64,000 bases of DNA from Sphingobacteriaceae bacterium (lineage in GTDB: Bacteria > Bacteroidota > Bacteroidia > B-17B0 > Aurantibacillaceae). The notes beneath the pieces were generated by a model that was given only the letters and a program-made list of their open reading frames with translations, searched no databases and was not told the origin of the DNA. A program made the position numbers and the translations under genes. Location of the stretch: assembly GCA_016709575.1 (NCBI GenBank), contig JADJMM010000009.1, positions 186,001 through 250,000 on the forward strand, in the 5' to 3' direction. The stretch's first letter is position 1; each line of letters begins with the position of its first letter. Below are positions 56,472 through 64,000 of the stretch, piece by piece.

Positions 56472-56842
56472 TGCAACCAAACATTTTTAAAGTTATTGGT
56501 ATTTCTTCAGTCCTTTCGGTTGTTGTATCCTTACTTCTAAATTATTTTTCTGTATTACCATCTACTACTTGGTTTGTTAGTTTTGGATTTCATCTTTTAG
56601 TTTCCGTATTGTTGTATTTATTATTGTTTCGGAAAGCGGATGACCAACGTGATTACACTAATAAAATTATGTTTTCATCTATGGGTCGTTTATTAATGTG
56701 TATGATGAGCTTGCTTATTTATAAGGTGTTCGACAAGCAAGGATTTACTCATTACGCTGCACATTTTTTAATCCATTATATTTTGTTTACTGCATTCGAA
56801 ATAATATTTCTTCTCAAGTTTATTAAAGAGAAAAAAAACTAG
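56471..56842 (+). CDS. Small four-helix membrane protein, AtpI-like position, function unknown
   Basis: A 123-aa protein with four hydrophobic helices (for example VIGISSVLSVVVSLLLNYF and FLIHYILFTAFEIIFLLKF). Its ATG overlaps the stop of the AtpZ-like gene by one base, so they are coupled. In related genomes this position is held by a small protein preceding atpB. No catalytic residues. The gap after it (about 190 bases) holds no atpB; a palindromic TGAATC..GATTCA hairpin occurs at about 56900. Confidence 0.6.
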   Translation: MQPNIFKVIGISSVLSVVVSLLLNYFSVLPSTTWFVSFGFHLLVSVLLYLLLFRKADDQRDYTNKIMFSSMGRLLMCMMSLLIYKVFDKQGFTHYAAHFLIHYILFTAFEIIFLLKFIKEKKN

Positions 56843-57029
56843 TTCAATTTCGACTTTCTTTTAGCGAAAAAGATCATTTGGTGAAACCCTAAAAGAAATG
56901 AGTGAATCAAAATGGATTGATTCATAGTCAGTTACAAGCCAAAAAACACCTCTTTAACCTTCCTTCACCTTTCTAAGCTAAACCTTTTGCACGGTTTTTG
57001 CGTCTTAGTGTATATATGGCAATTCAATT

Positions 57030-57632
57030 ATGGCAATTAAACAATTAACGATACCAATGTTTCCACTTAATATGGTGGTTTTACCGGGTGAATCGGTAAA
57101 GTTGCATATTTATGAGGAACGCTATAAACAACTCATTAATGATTGTTTAGAGAACGAAGCCCATTTCGGGATTCCATTTTCGGTGAATGGAAAAGTAAAA
57201 ACTTACGGTGTTGAAGTAAGTATTAAAAAGGTAATTAAGATTTTTGATAATGGCGAGATGGATATTATGGTGCAAGGCGAACGCGTATTCAGTATTTTAG
57301 ATTACTCGAGTACGTTGAAGCCAAAATTATACGGCGCTGCCATTATTCAATACGAAGAAGAAGAAATGCCAAAGGCTACTAACTATTTGCAGGAGTTAGC
57401 TATGGAATACATGGCGTTATCGCAAAACAAAATGGTAGACTACGAAACGTTTGATGCTGTTTCTTTATATGATATTGCTAATCTTTTACAATTATCTTCA
57501 AAAGAAAAGTATCAATTAATTTCTATCAAAACCTTTGACGAGAAAGAGAAATTTTTGTGTAACACGTTCCGTCAGTCTATTTGTATCTTTGAGAAGGAAG
57601 TGGAATTAAAAGACAGATTTATATTTAATTAA
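57030..57632 (+). CDS. Lon protease substrate-binding-domain protein
   Basis: A 200-aa protein that is essentially the N-terminal substrate-binding (LonN/PUA-like) domain of Lon without ATPase or protease. Motifs: LTIPMFPLNMVVLPGESVKLHIYEERYKQL (1-40), ENEAHFGIPFS near 50 and a late SSKEKYQLI/AVSLYDIANLLQ helix. Members are annotated as peptidase S16 Lon-N; they are thought to bind misfolded substrates, but function is not shown. ATG at 57030. Intact. Confidence 0.9.
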   Translation: MAIKQLTIPMFPLNMVVLPGESVKLHIYEERYKQLINDCLENEAHFGIPFSVNGKVKTYGVEVSIKKVIKIFDNGEMDIMVQGERVFSILDYSSTLKPKLYGAAIIQYEEEEMPKATNYLQELAMEYMALSQNKMVDYETFDAVSLYDIANLLQLSSKEKYQLISIKTFDEKEKFLCNTFRQSICIFEKEVELKDRFIFN

Positions 57633-57637
57633 TGTCA

Positions 57638-57657
57638 GTTCGAGCGTAGTCGAGAAC
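57638..57657. repeat. Dispersed intergenic repeat, TTCGA-type
   Basis: GTTCGAGCGTAGTCGAGAAC is a near-palindrome of the same class as the inverted repeat at 21194-21268. It sits just after a stop codon. Confidence 0.55.
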
Positions 57658-57702
57658 CAACCACATTTAGGGGTAAAAGCCCCACTTACTAAAAATAAAG
57701 AG

Positions 57703-57720
57703 CCACCTGTAATAAGGTGG
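57703..57720 (+). terminator. Hairpin terminator downstream of the Lon-N gene
   Basis: CCACCT and AGGTGG (6 bp) around GTAATA, followed by T6GTTTT. It would end transcription of the Lon-N gene before TonB. Confidence 0.75.
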
Positions 57721-57824
57721 TTTTTTGTTTTCTATACCCTCCATATCTTTATACCAACAAATAAATTCTATGCGAAAAATTTACATGTCACCTTACACAA
57801 TGTTTAATTTAAAACCTAAAGGCC

Positions 57825-58616
57825 ATGAAAACTGTATTCAACAATTCGCAAAAAATGAACGAAATCATTTTTGCTAACCGCAACAAAAATTACGGTGCTT
57901 ATGCTTTAAGAGCCGCTTATAACACCACACTTTTTAAATCACTAAGTATTGTCTTCTCAACTGTATTGTTGTTTATGGTAGGCACTTACATTTTTACTAA
58001 AGTTGTAGATGAAAACACGACACTTTATGTCGGCACCAACGATTCTGTTACTACTATTAATTTTAAACCACTTGATGAACCTAAACCTGAACCGCAAAAA
58101 CAACAACAAGGTGGGAAAAAAGTAAGCGGCGTTGCAACTATTATAAACGACACTACTACAATTGAGAACAAACCGGAACTCGATCCAACCGTTAATCTTA
58201 ATCCAAATGGGAACACAACTAACACCGGAACTTTAACCGGAACCGGTACAGGAACAGTTGCTATAGTAACACCAACTGTTGAAGAAATTCCTGAACCACC
58301 AACGGCAATTCCTGTTGAAGAACCTGAGTTTGAAGGCGGACTAAAAGCATTACGTGAGTTCATTCAAAAAAATACAGTTTATCCTGAACTCGCAAAAGAA
58401 ATTGGTAAGGAAGGAACTGTTTATGTTAGTTTTATTATTGATGAAAAAGGACAAATAGAAAGCTCTAAAATTTTAAAAGGTATTGGCGCCGGTTGCGATG
58501 AAGAAGCAAGCAGAGTTGTAAATAAACTTCCAAAATTTAAAAAACCGGGCAAGAATGCACTAGGAAAGCCCGTTAAAGTAATCTTTAACATTCCTATTGC
58601 CTTTAGATTAAAATAA
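57825..58616 (+). CDS. tonB: Energy transducer TonB
   Basis: A 263-aa TonB: cytoplasmic N-terminus with IIFANRNKNYGAYALR, one membrane helix (about 40-57), a long Pro/Glu-rich and Thr-rich spacer that spans the periplasm, and a C-terminal TonB domain (about 170-263) with VYPELAKEIGKEGTVYVSFIIDEKG and VNKLPKFKKPGKNALGKPV. It carries proton-motive energy to outer-membrane receptors. The ExbB and ExbD genes follow after a terminator and a gap, forming one functional cluster. ATG at 57825. Confidence 0.95.
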   Translation: MKTVFNNSQKMNEIIFANRNKNYGAYALRAAYNTTLFKSLSIVFSTVLLFMVGTYIFTKVVDENTTLYVGTNDSVTTINFKPLDEPKPEPQKQQQGGKKVSGVATIINDTTTIENKPELDPTVNLNPNGNTTNTGTLTGTGTGTVAIVTPTVEEIPEPPTAIPVEEPEFEGGLKALREFIQKNTVYPELAKEIGKEGTVYVSFIIDEKGQIESSKILKGIGAGCDEEASRVVNKLPKFKKPGKNALGKPVKVIFNIPIAFRLK

Positions 58617-58672
58617 TGAAGCAGAACAGATTACGCTTCATTGTAAATAAGTTGTGTTTGTTTGTTAAAGGG

Positions 58673-58699
58673 CCGCTGTGAGTATGAGTCTCGCAGCGG
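58673..58699 (+). terminator. Hairpin terminator after tonB
   Basis: CCGCTGTGAG and CTCGCAGCGG (10 bp, one wobble) around TATGAGT, followed by a T8 run (58700-58707). It separates tonB from exbB. Confidence 0.88.
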
Positions 58700-58817
58700 T
58701 TTTTTTGTAACTATTCCGTCCTCAGGCGTTATATAAACATATTCTTGTTTAAAACCCCTTATGGCATAAAATTTACGCGCCTCTTTATACTCTAATTTCG
58801 TAGTAAATTTTTTATTT

Positions 58818-59603
58818 ATGCTGAACTTCATTTTACAAGCCGGGATTAATCCTGCTGCAACAGTTGCCGCTACTGCCGATTCATTAAGTAATGCTGCAAC
58901 AACAGGCATTCAAGCTGTTGCTAACGCAGCCCCTGAAATTACTCAAACTGTAATTTCGCCGATGGATATGATTATGAAGGGCGGACCGGTAATGATTATC
59001 CTTGGGGTTTTATTTGCCTTAGCTATCTATGTTTTGGTAGAACGCTTACTTGTTATCAGCAAAGCTTCAAAAAAGAATCCAACTTTAATGCCGGGATTAA
59101 AAGACATGATTCACAGCGGTAACATTGCAAATGCACGCGCCATGTGTAAAAGCGTTAATACTCCTGAATCATTAATGTTAGAACAAGGTATTTCTCGTAT
59201 AGGACAATCCACTCAGGAAATCCGTGAAGCTATGACAGCTGCAGGCGCCAACGAATTAAATAAATTAGAAAATCATTTAAGTATCTTAAACATTACAGGA
59301 CGTATTGCACCAATGTTTGGTTTCATCGGAACTATCTTTGGGGTAATTAAAATTTTCTACGATATCTCATTAGCGAAAACAGTTGAGATTGAAGTTATCT
59401 TTACAGGTTTATACCAAAAGATGGTAACATCAGCAGGCGGTTTAGTGGTGGGTGTATTAGCTTTCGTAGCGTATCATTGGTTAAATGCACGCATCGATAA
59501 ATTATCACATCGCTTGGAAGAAACTCAGATTAACTTTCTTGACATGTTAAACGAACCAGAAGGGGTAATAAAAAAAAATGTTTTTCTCAAAAAATCGAAA
59601 TAA
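58818..59603 (+). CDS. exbB: MotA/TolQ/ExbB proton channel family protein
   Basis: A 261-aa ExbB-like protein. Three membrane helices (about 50-75, 155-178 and 195-218) and the channel signature GRIAPMFGFIGTIFGVIKIF and VTSAGGLVVGVLAFVAYHW are present, with an Ala/Thr-rich N-terminal stretch before the first helix. With ExbD it forms the proton channel powering TonB. ATG at 58818. It ends 2 bp before the ExbD ATG at 59605. Confidence 0.93.
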   Translation: MLNFILQAGINPAATVAATADSLSNAATTGIQAVANAAPEITQTVISPMDMIMKGGPVMIILGVLFALAIYVLVERLLVISKASKKNPTLMPGLKDMIHSGNIANARAMCKSVNTPESLMLEQGISRIGQSTQEIREAMTAAGANELNKLENHLSILNITGRIAPMFGFIGTIFGVIKIFYDISLAKTVEIEVIFTGLYQKMVTSAGGLVVGVLAFVAYHWLNARIDKLSHRLEETQINFLDMLNEPEGVIKKNVFLKKSK

Positions 59604-59604
59604 A

Positions 59605-60018
59605 ATGGGATTACCTAAAAGAGCACATAGAGACGCTGAGGTAAGTACAGAATCGTTAAACGATATCATGTTCTTCCTGTTGCTTTTCTTTTTGATATTA
59701 TCCACCATGGTGAGTCCAAATGCCATGAAAGTAAATTTACCAAGTTCAAAAGCTAACAAGCCAATTGATAACAATAAAAAACCGGTGAACTTAGCAGTTA
59801 CAAAAGACCGTAAATATTATATCGATAGCAAAGAAGTTGATGTGGCGAATCTTGAAATAGCATTAACTGAAAAAATCGCCGGAAGAACAGAACCTGTAGT
59901 TATTTTACATATCGATAAAGATTTAGTGTATCAGGATTTTATTGATGTCATGCAAATTGGCGACAGATTAAAATGTAAAATGGTTTGTGCAACCGCACCA
60001 TCAAACAGTAATAAGTAA
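59605..60018 (+). CDS. exbD: ExbD biopolymer transporter
   Basis: A 137-aa ExbD: one membrane helix (STESLNDIMFFLLLFFLILST) with the conserved Asp in SLNDIMF that relays protons, and a periplasmic domain (VNLPSSKANKP to the end). The ATG at 59605 gives the common start MGLPKRAHRDAEVSTES; an alternative ATG at 59578 would add nine residues and overlap exbB. The stop overlaps the ATG of the next gene as TAATG. Confidence 0.92.
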   Translation: MGLPKRAHRDAEVSTESLNDIMFFLLLFFLILSTMVSPNAMKVNLPSSKANKPIDNNKKPVNLAVTKDRKYYIDSKEVDVANLEIALTEKIAGRTEPVVILHIDKDLVYQDFIDVMQIGDRLKCKMVCATAPSNSNK

Positions 60019-60883
60019 TGTACGTAACACAAGCAGAAGAAAATAAGAACAGAGCTATTGCCTCCGCAGTTTCTATGGGAATACTGGCGCTCTTGCTTTT
60101 GTTTTTAATTCTATTTCAAATTATTACGCCTAATCCTCCTTTCCCGAAGTAGTAGGTGGTGGTGGTGGATTGGAAATTAATTTCGGTAATTACAACGAAG
60201 GAACTGGTAATGTTGAACAAAACGGAATTGGTGAAGCTACAAGTGTAATTACAGAACAAATACCAACACCTCCAACTGCAAACAGCGCAAACGATCCAAC
60301 TTACACAAGTGAAACAGGTGAAGATGTAAAAGTGGAAGACAACAAAGTTAAAACGAATACAAATGTTACAGTTATTAAACCGGTTGTTGAAACTCCTAAA
60401 CCAAAAACACAAGCGGAATTAATAGCAGAAAAATTTAAACAGAATCAAGGTAAAACAGGCGGCGGTGATGGCAATAGCGGTCACGCCGGAAATGATGGAA
60501 GCCCTGATGGAAATCCAAACACAAATGGTACAGGTGGAACCGGTGGTGGTGATGGAGGAGGAGATGGTCCGGGTCATGGTCCTGGCAGCGGACCAGGTTC
60601 TGGTCCAGGTAAAAAATTTGGTTTCGATTTAAAAGGACGTGCAATTGTAAATCCACCAACATTACCTAAAGATACAAAAGAAGAAGGAAAAGTAGTTGTA
60701 GAAATTACTGTAGATAAAGAAGGAAATGTTATTTCAGCAAGTCCTAACGGTCGGGGAACAACTACTTCGAGCGCTATATTGAAATCAAAAGCAAGGATGG
60801 CTGCATTGGCAACTAAGTTTAATGTTAGTGGCGCGTTTGAAGAACAAACCGGAACCATCACTATCGAGTTCAAATTTAATTAA
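60018..60883 (+). pseudogene. TonB-like energy transducer, one frameshift near the N-terminus
   Basis: A 288-aa second TonB-like protein. From ATG 60018 it has a charged start (YVTQAEENKNRAIASA) and a membrane helix (VSMGILALLLLFLILFQII). After PNPPFP the frame stops, but with one extra C at about 60147 it continues EVVGGGGGLEINFGNYNEGTG, then an Asp/Gly/Pro-rich spacer and a C-terminal TonB-like domain (GKVVVEITVDKEGNVISASP). The longer open part is 60170-60883. Two TonB genes around one ExbBD pair fit a shared energy-coupling unit. The spacer (GTGGTGGGDGGGDGPGHGPG) is extremely glycine-rich. Confidence 0.85.
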
Positions 60884-62174
60884 TGAATTATTCTCAAACG
60901 CTTGACTATCTGTTTTCGCGTTTGCCAATGTATCAACGCGTTGGTGCAGCTGCTTATAAAGCAGATTTAAAAAACACCATTAAGATTTGTCAGGCCCTTG
61001 GCAATCCTCAAAATAAATTACAATGCATTCATGTTGCTGGAACAAATGGTAAAGGTTCTACTTCTCACATGATTGCTGCTGTGTTACAAAAAGCTGGCTA
61101 CAAAGTTGGATTGTATACATCGCCACATTTATTAGATTTTAGAGAGCGTATAAAAATTAATGGCAAGATGATTGCCAAAGAATATATTGTTGATTTTGTT
61201 GACCAGCACAAAACTAAATTCGAAGAAATTGAGCCTTCGTTTTTCGAATGGACAGTTGGATTAGCTTTTGATTACTTTGCCAATAAGGAAGTAGACGTTG
61301 CCGTAATAGAAGTTGGTTTGGGTGGGAGATTAGATTCAACCAATGTAATTAATCCTGTGGTGAGTGTGATTACGAATATAGGAACGGACCACATGAATTT
61401 ATTAGGTGACACTTTGCAAAAAATTGCTGCTGAAAAAGCGGGAATTATAAAAGCGCGTAAGCCTGTTGTGGTTTCCCAATATCAAACAGAGCTGGTTAGC
61501 ATATTTTCTGATAAAGCAAAAGAATTAAAAGCGCCTATTCAATTTGCAAGTAAAGAGTTTAAAGTGATTGAAAGTAAAAAGAGGGATAGTTTTTGATGGT
61601 TAAGATTCTTGATAAAAAAACAAATATTACTACCGACTACCAATTAGATTTAACAGGAACCTATCAGGTAAAAAATTTAATAGGTGTTATAGCCGCCTTA
61701 AAGTTAATTACTGAGAATGGATTTATTATTAATGAGAATGATATTCAAAAAGGCTTAAGTAATGTAATTAAGCTAACTGGTTTATTAGGCCGCTGGCAAA
61801 CTATAAGTGAAAAACCATTAGTAATTTGTGATACAGGACATAATGAAGATGGTATTAAAGAAGTGTTGCATAATTTAAGTTTGTATTCTTATAAGCAATT
61901 GCACTTTGTTCTGGGAGTTGTAAATGATAAAGACATTTCTTCCATCTTAAAATTATTACCAAAAGAAGCGGTTTATTATTTCACGAAAGCTTCTGTCCCA
62001 CGCGCTTTACCTGAAAGCGAATTAAAATTGAAAGCAGAAGAATTTGAGTTAAATGGAAATGCATTTGCTACAGTAAAAGATGCATTAAACGCAGCAAAGG
62101 AAAAATCTAAAGCAAATGATTTAATTTTTGTTGGAGGAAGTACTTTTGTGGTGGCGGATGTTTTGGCTATTTAG
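60883..62174 (+). pseudogene. folC: Folylpolyglutamate synthase / dihydrofolate synthase, one frameshift
   Basis: A 430-aa FolC that adds glutamate to folates. P-loop AGTNGKGSTSHMIAAVL near residue 52, ligase motif EVGLGGRLDSTNVINP near 145 and GTDHMNLLGDT, then the C-terminal ligase domain with VICDTGHNEDGIKEVL and FVGGSTFVVADVLA. The frame breaks at 61590-61594 (T5; six would give RDSFLMVKIL). Both halves are full length, so this is probably an error in an otherwise intact gene. The ATG overlaps the stop of the TonB-like gene. Confidence 0.92.
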
Positions 62175-62793
62175 TTTTAAAGTCAAATTCGGAGACTTTG
62201 CTAGAACTGTTCCAACTTTAGCAAAATCGTTATTTAACCGTTTTTATAATCATTTTCCCAATATTATTATAGGAATGAAGGTTACTGTAAAATATAATAA
62301 CTTATTTAAAGTGAATTTCATATTTAATATTTTGATATTCTGTAATAATTCTAAACTCAGATTTTGTCAGCATATCTATTTTCCATTTTAAGCCTTTCTG
62401 CATAAAAATATTTCTTTGGTTAGGGTAAACAGGATTAACATAAGCCCCTGTATGGTATAATCAGAAATGCCCCAAGAGAAAGAAATTCCTTTTTATTCCG
62501 TGAAAAATCCCAACCCCAGCTAAAATTTTGACACCCAAGGGCTGCTAAATTTCCCTAAACCATCAATATTTAAGCCTAATTCTTTCCAAGCAGTCAAAAA
62601 CGAAGCCTTCGTCGAATCTATATCGTTAACGGAATAATAAACTAATTTCACACATCATCATTAATACGTGAAATTGCAACCTTAGGCTGTTTAAACCAAA
62701 GATTGTTTTTGGGTATTTTTTACAAGTACTCAAAAAGAAAAGAATAACTGAATGAAAAAATATTTAATAAAATTTTCTGCAAGGTGTAAATTT
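62175..62793. other. 620-base gap containing a decayed coding sequence on the minus strand
   Basis: The plus strand has an 87-codon frame (62128-62391) that overlaps the folC end and has no family features. The minus strand carries a better candidate: a frame beginning near 62651, described in the next feature. The rest is AT-rich with no terminator or promoter that I would defend. Confidence 0.5.
62302..62651 (-). pseudogene. Decayed or error-filled small protein gene, family unknown
   Basis: From GTG 62651 the minus strand reads KLVYYSVNDIDSTKASFLTAWKELGLNIDGLGKF, then, across two or three frame changes, WGISDYTIQGAYVNPVYPNQRNIFMQKGLKWKIDMLTKSEFRIITEYQNIKYEIHFK to a TAA at 62302-62304. Codon composition in these pieces is coding-like, but stops occur at about 62540 and 62500 in every frame. 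It is either a remnant of a gene or another victim of the base indels. I do not recognise a family. Confidence 0.4.
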
Positions 62794-63594
62794 TTATTTA
62801 GTTTTCGATGCAGCAAGCGCCAAATTAACCCTCTCAGTAATTATCTGAGCAATTTTAGAAAAGTAAGTGTTCACAATTTTTTTAGGATCATTTAAAGCAA
62901 CAGGAAATTGAGTTTCTGCAATGCCTGAATTTATTTCTTTGGCATCAAAAGTGTAAACTGTATAATGCACCACTAATTTCCGGAAGCCATCTGTAGTAGT
63001 TGTTGCATCGGCAGGGCCACCACTGTTCGAGGATTTAATATCTAATTGATTAATGAATACAAAAATATCGCTTTTGTATGTTTTGTATAAATGAGGAACA
63101 AGCCCGGGTGTATTAATTTTAGCATTCATGAATCGCTGGTCGGTATTGGATTCATCAACTATTTGTCCGTTCTTAATTTTATTTTCGTCTTTTTCTTTTA
63201 CCGGTGGTTTGTAATTTTTTTGATCCGGAACTTTCATGTATTCCAAAACTAAATGCTGATAAATTTCCGCCAAATCTTTTTTTGTTTTAACGGTATCATC
63301 CATTAAATCTATTACCTGATGTTGCGACTTTAATGATTTATATAATTGTTCATTAATACCATCGCGGAAAACAGCTTTAATTTGTTTGCTGTTAAGTTTA
63401 CTTTCTTTGTTCAAGGCATAATCAATCTCGCTCATGTATAAGCGTGGCTCAAAAGGAATGAGCATGATTTTGTGTTTACCCGGAGCAGGAGCTTTTTCGC
63501 CGCCCTTATTTATAGTTGTGTGTTGTGCATTCAATGCAAGAATGCAGAATAGAAAAATGAAAGATAAATAAAACCTATGCTGTTTTTCTCCCAT
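62794..63594 (-). CDS. Exported protein of unknown function
   Basis: A 266-aa protein with a signal peptide (about 1-23, MGEKQHRFYLSFIFLFCILAL). The mature part has a mixed fold: an LIPFEPRLYMSEIDYALNKES segment, a charged disordered stretch (PPVKEKDENKIKNGQ) and a C-terminal YTVYTFDAKEINSGIAETQF region. This arrangement matches unassigned secreted Bacteroidota proteins; no function is inferred. ATG at 63594. It lies 32 bases downstream of the rseP-like gene on the same strand. Confidence 0.65.
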   Translation of the reverse strand: MGEKQHRFYLSFIFLFCILALNAQHTTINKGGEKAPAPGKHKIMLIPFEPRLYMSEIDYALNKESKLNSKQIKAVFRDGINEQLYKSLKSQHQVIDLMDDTVKTKKDLAEIYQHLVLEYMKVPDQKNYKPPVKEKDENKIKNGQIVDESNTDQRFMNAKINTPGLVPHLYKTYKSDIFVFINQLDIKSSNSGGPADATTTTDGFRKLVVHYTVYTFDAKEINSGIAETQFPVALNDPKKIVNTYFSKIAQIITERVNLALAASKTK

Positions 63595-63626
63595 TTGAAG
63601 TATAACGCTAAATAATTAAATAGTTA

Positions 63627-64000
63627 CTAATCGCGCAGCCAATCGGTATTGGCATACACCATCAATGCTAAAATAAATACTAAGCCAACATAATTAGCAT
63701 AGTACAATACTTTTTCAGGTACTTTGCGTCGACTCACAATCTCAATCAATAAAAATAAAATGTAGCCACCATCTAACATTGGTATTGGTAAAAAGTTCAT
63801 GAAAGCTAATACTAAAGAAAGGAATCCTGTGAACATCCAGAATGCGTGCCAGTCCCATTCTTCATTCATGTTTTTGTACATGCTGTAAAAACCACCGACT
63901 TGTTTGTGTGCATCTTTTACAGTGAAAATGACTACTAATTGTTTCGCTTGCATCACTAAGTTTTCTGCGCCAAAACTTAAACCTTCTTTTAGAGATTCAA
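63627..64000 (-). CDS. rseP: RseP-type site-2 protease (C-terminal part, window edge)
   Basis: The last 120 or so residues of a regulated intramembrane zinc metalloprotease: membrane helices, WDWHAFWMFTGFLSLVLAFMNFLPIPMLDGGYILF, with the conserved LDGG near the second metal Asp, and a final helix VGLVFILALMVYAN. Family members cleave anti-sigma factors or signal-peptide remnants in the membrane. The PDZ domains and HExxH site are outside the window, so this part is open to base 64000. The identity is supported by the NxxPxPxLDGG motif. Confidence 0.85.
   Translation of the reverse strand, partial: ESLKEGLSFGAENLVMQAKQLVVIFTVKDAHKQVGGFYSMYKNMNEEWDWHAFWMFTGFLSLVLAFMNFLPIPMLDGGYILFLLIEIVSRRKVPEKVLYYANYVGLVFILALMVYANTDWLRD

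Noticed and set aside
58631..58909. 92-codon minus-strand ORF between tonB and exbB
   Set aside because: It runs through the tonB terminator and over the exbB start region; its N-terminal sequence is the antisense of exbB.
62128..62391. 87-codon plus-strand ORF after folC
   Set aside because: It begins inside folC in another frame and has no family features; the minus strand holds a better coding candidate.
1..64000. Mobile elements, prophage or toxin-antitoxin modules
   Set aside because: No transposase, integrase, resolvase, phage structural gene or toxin-antitoxin pair was seen; all gene content fits core and surface functions.

Overview
The window reads as an AT-rich chromosomal segment of a member of the Bacteroidota (Flavobacteriia/Sphingobacteriia-like; order not resolvable from this window). 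The evidence is gene content: several secreted proteins ending in type IX secretion (T9SS) sorting domains with a YPNP-type motif, a PorW/SprE-like T9SS lipoprotein, LytS/LytTR two-component pairs, fused MurF-alanine racemase, fused DAHP synthase-chorismate mutase, few Shine-Dalgarno sites and promoter-like TTTG / TAnnTTTG elements. No insertion sequence, prophage, integrase, rRNA operon or CRISPR array was seen; one tRNA (Cys, GCA) is present.

Layout. 1-7.2 kb: glmS (cut by the window edge), a broken membrane glycosyltransferase-like gene, an RluB-type pseudouridine synthase with a long charged repeat extension, YraN, small exported proteins, a rhodanese and an RsmB-like RNA methyltransferase with an internal deletion. 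7.2-12.8 kb: LytS/LytTR pair, a FISUMP-type T9SS protein, a TPR protein and RluF. 12.8-20.6 kb: NlpC/P60 hydrolase, two tandem class-V aminotransferases followed by RidA, PAP2-like membrane protein and a Pif1-like helicase. 20.6-22.3 kb is the most unusual part: an undescribed 57-aa peptide gene ending in a GG-CxxC tail, mutually exclusive RNA hairpins, a terminator, a dispersed inverted repeat, small ORFs and a 130-bp GC-rich homopolymer patch that looks artefactual. 22.2-29.4 kb: a T9SS beta-propeller-like protein, another LytS/LytTR pair and a Cys-rich T9SS protein, all heavily frameshifted. 29.4-38.3 kb: tRNA-Cys, di-iron ferritin-like protein, methionine-type aminotransferase, amidohydrolase, a tandem triplicate of exported membrane proteins, DAHP synthase/chorismate mutase, ComF. 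38.3-50.7 kb: LamG T9SS protein, a six-repeat secreted protein, free methionine sulfoxide reductase, MurF-Alr, thymidine kinase, M28 and M20 peptidases, and a propeller/barrel outer-membrane protein that runs in frame into a TSUP permease. 50.7-64 kb: large T9SS protein, PorW/SprE, bactofilin, AtpZ/AtpI-like genes, a Lon-N protein, a complete TonB-ExbB-ExbD-TonB cluster, FolC, a decayed ORF, a secreted protein and the end of RseP.

A dominant property of this sequence is the large number of reading frames broken by single-base indels, usually in homopolymers and often in compensating pairs, within otherwise well conserved essential genes (murF-alr, folC, tonB). I infer that most of these are sequence errors rather than real decay, and where both halves are recognisable I annotate the whole locus. 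A few other anomalies (in-frame deletions in the RsmB-like and FISUMP genes, the barrel-TSUP junction, the homopolymer patch) are of a different kind and are listed separately.
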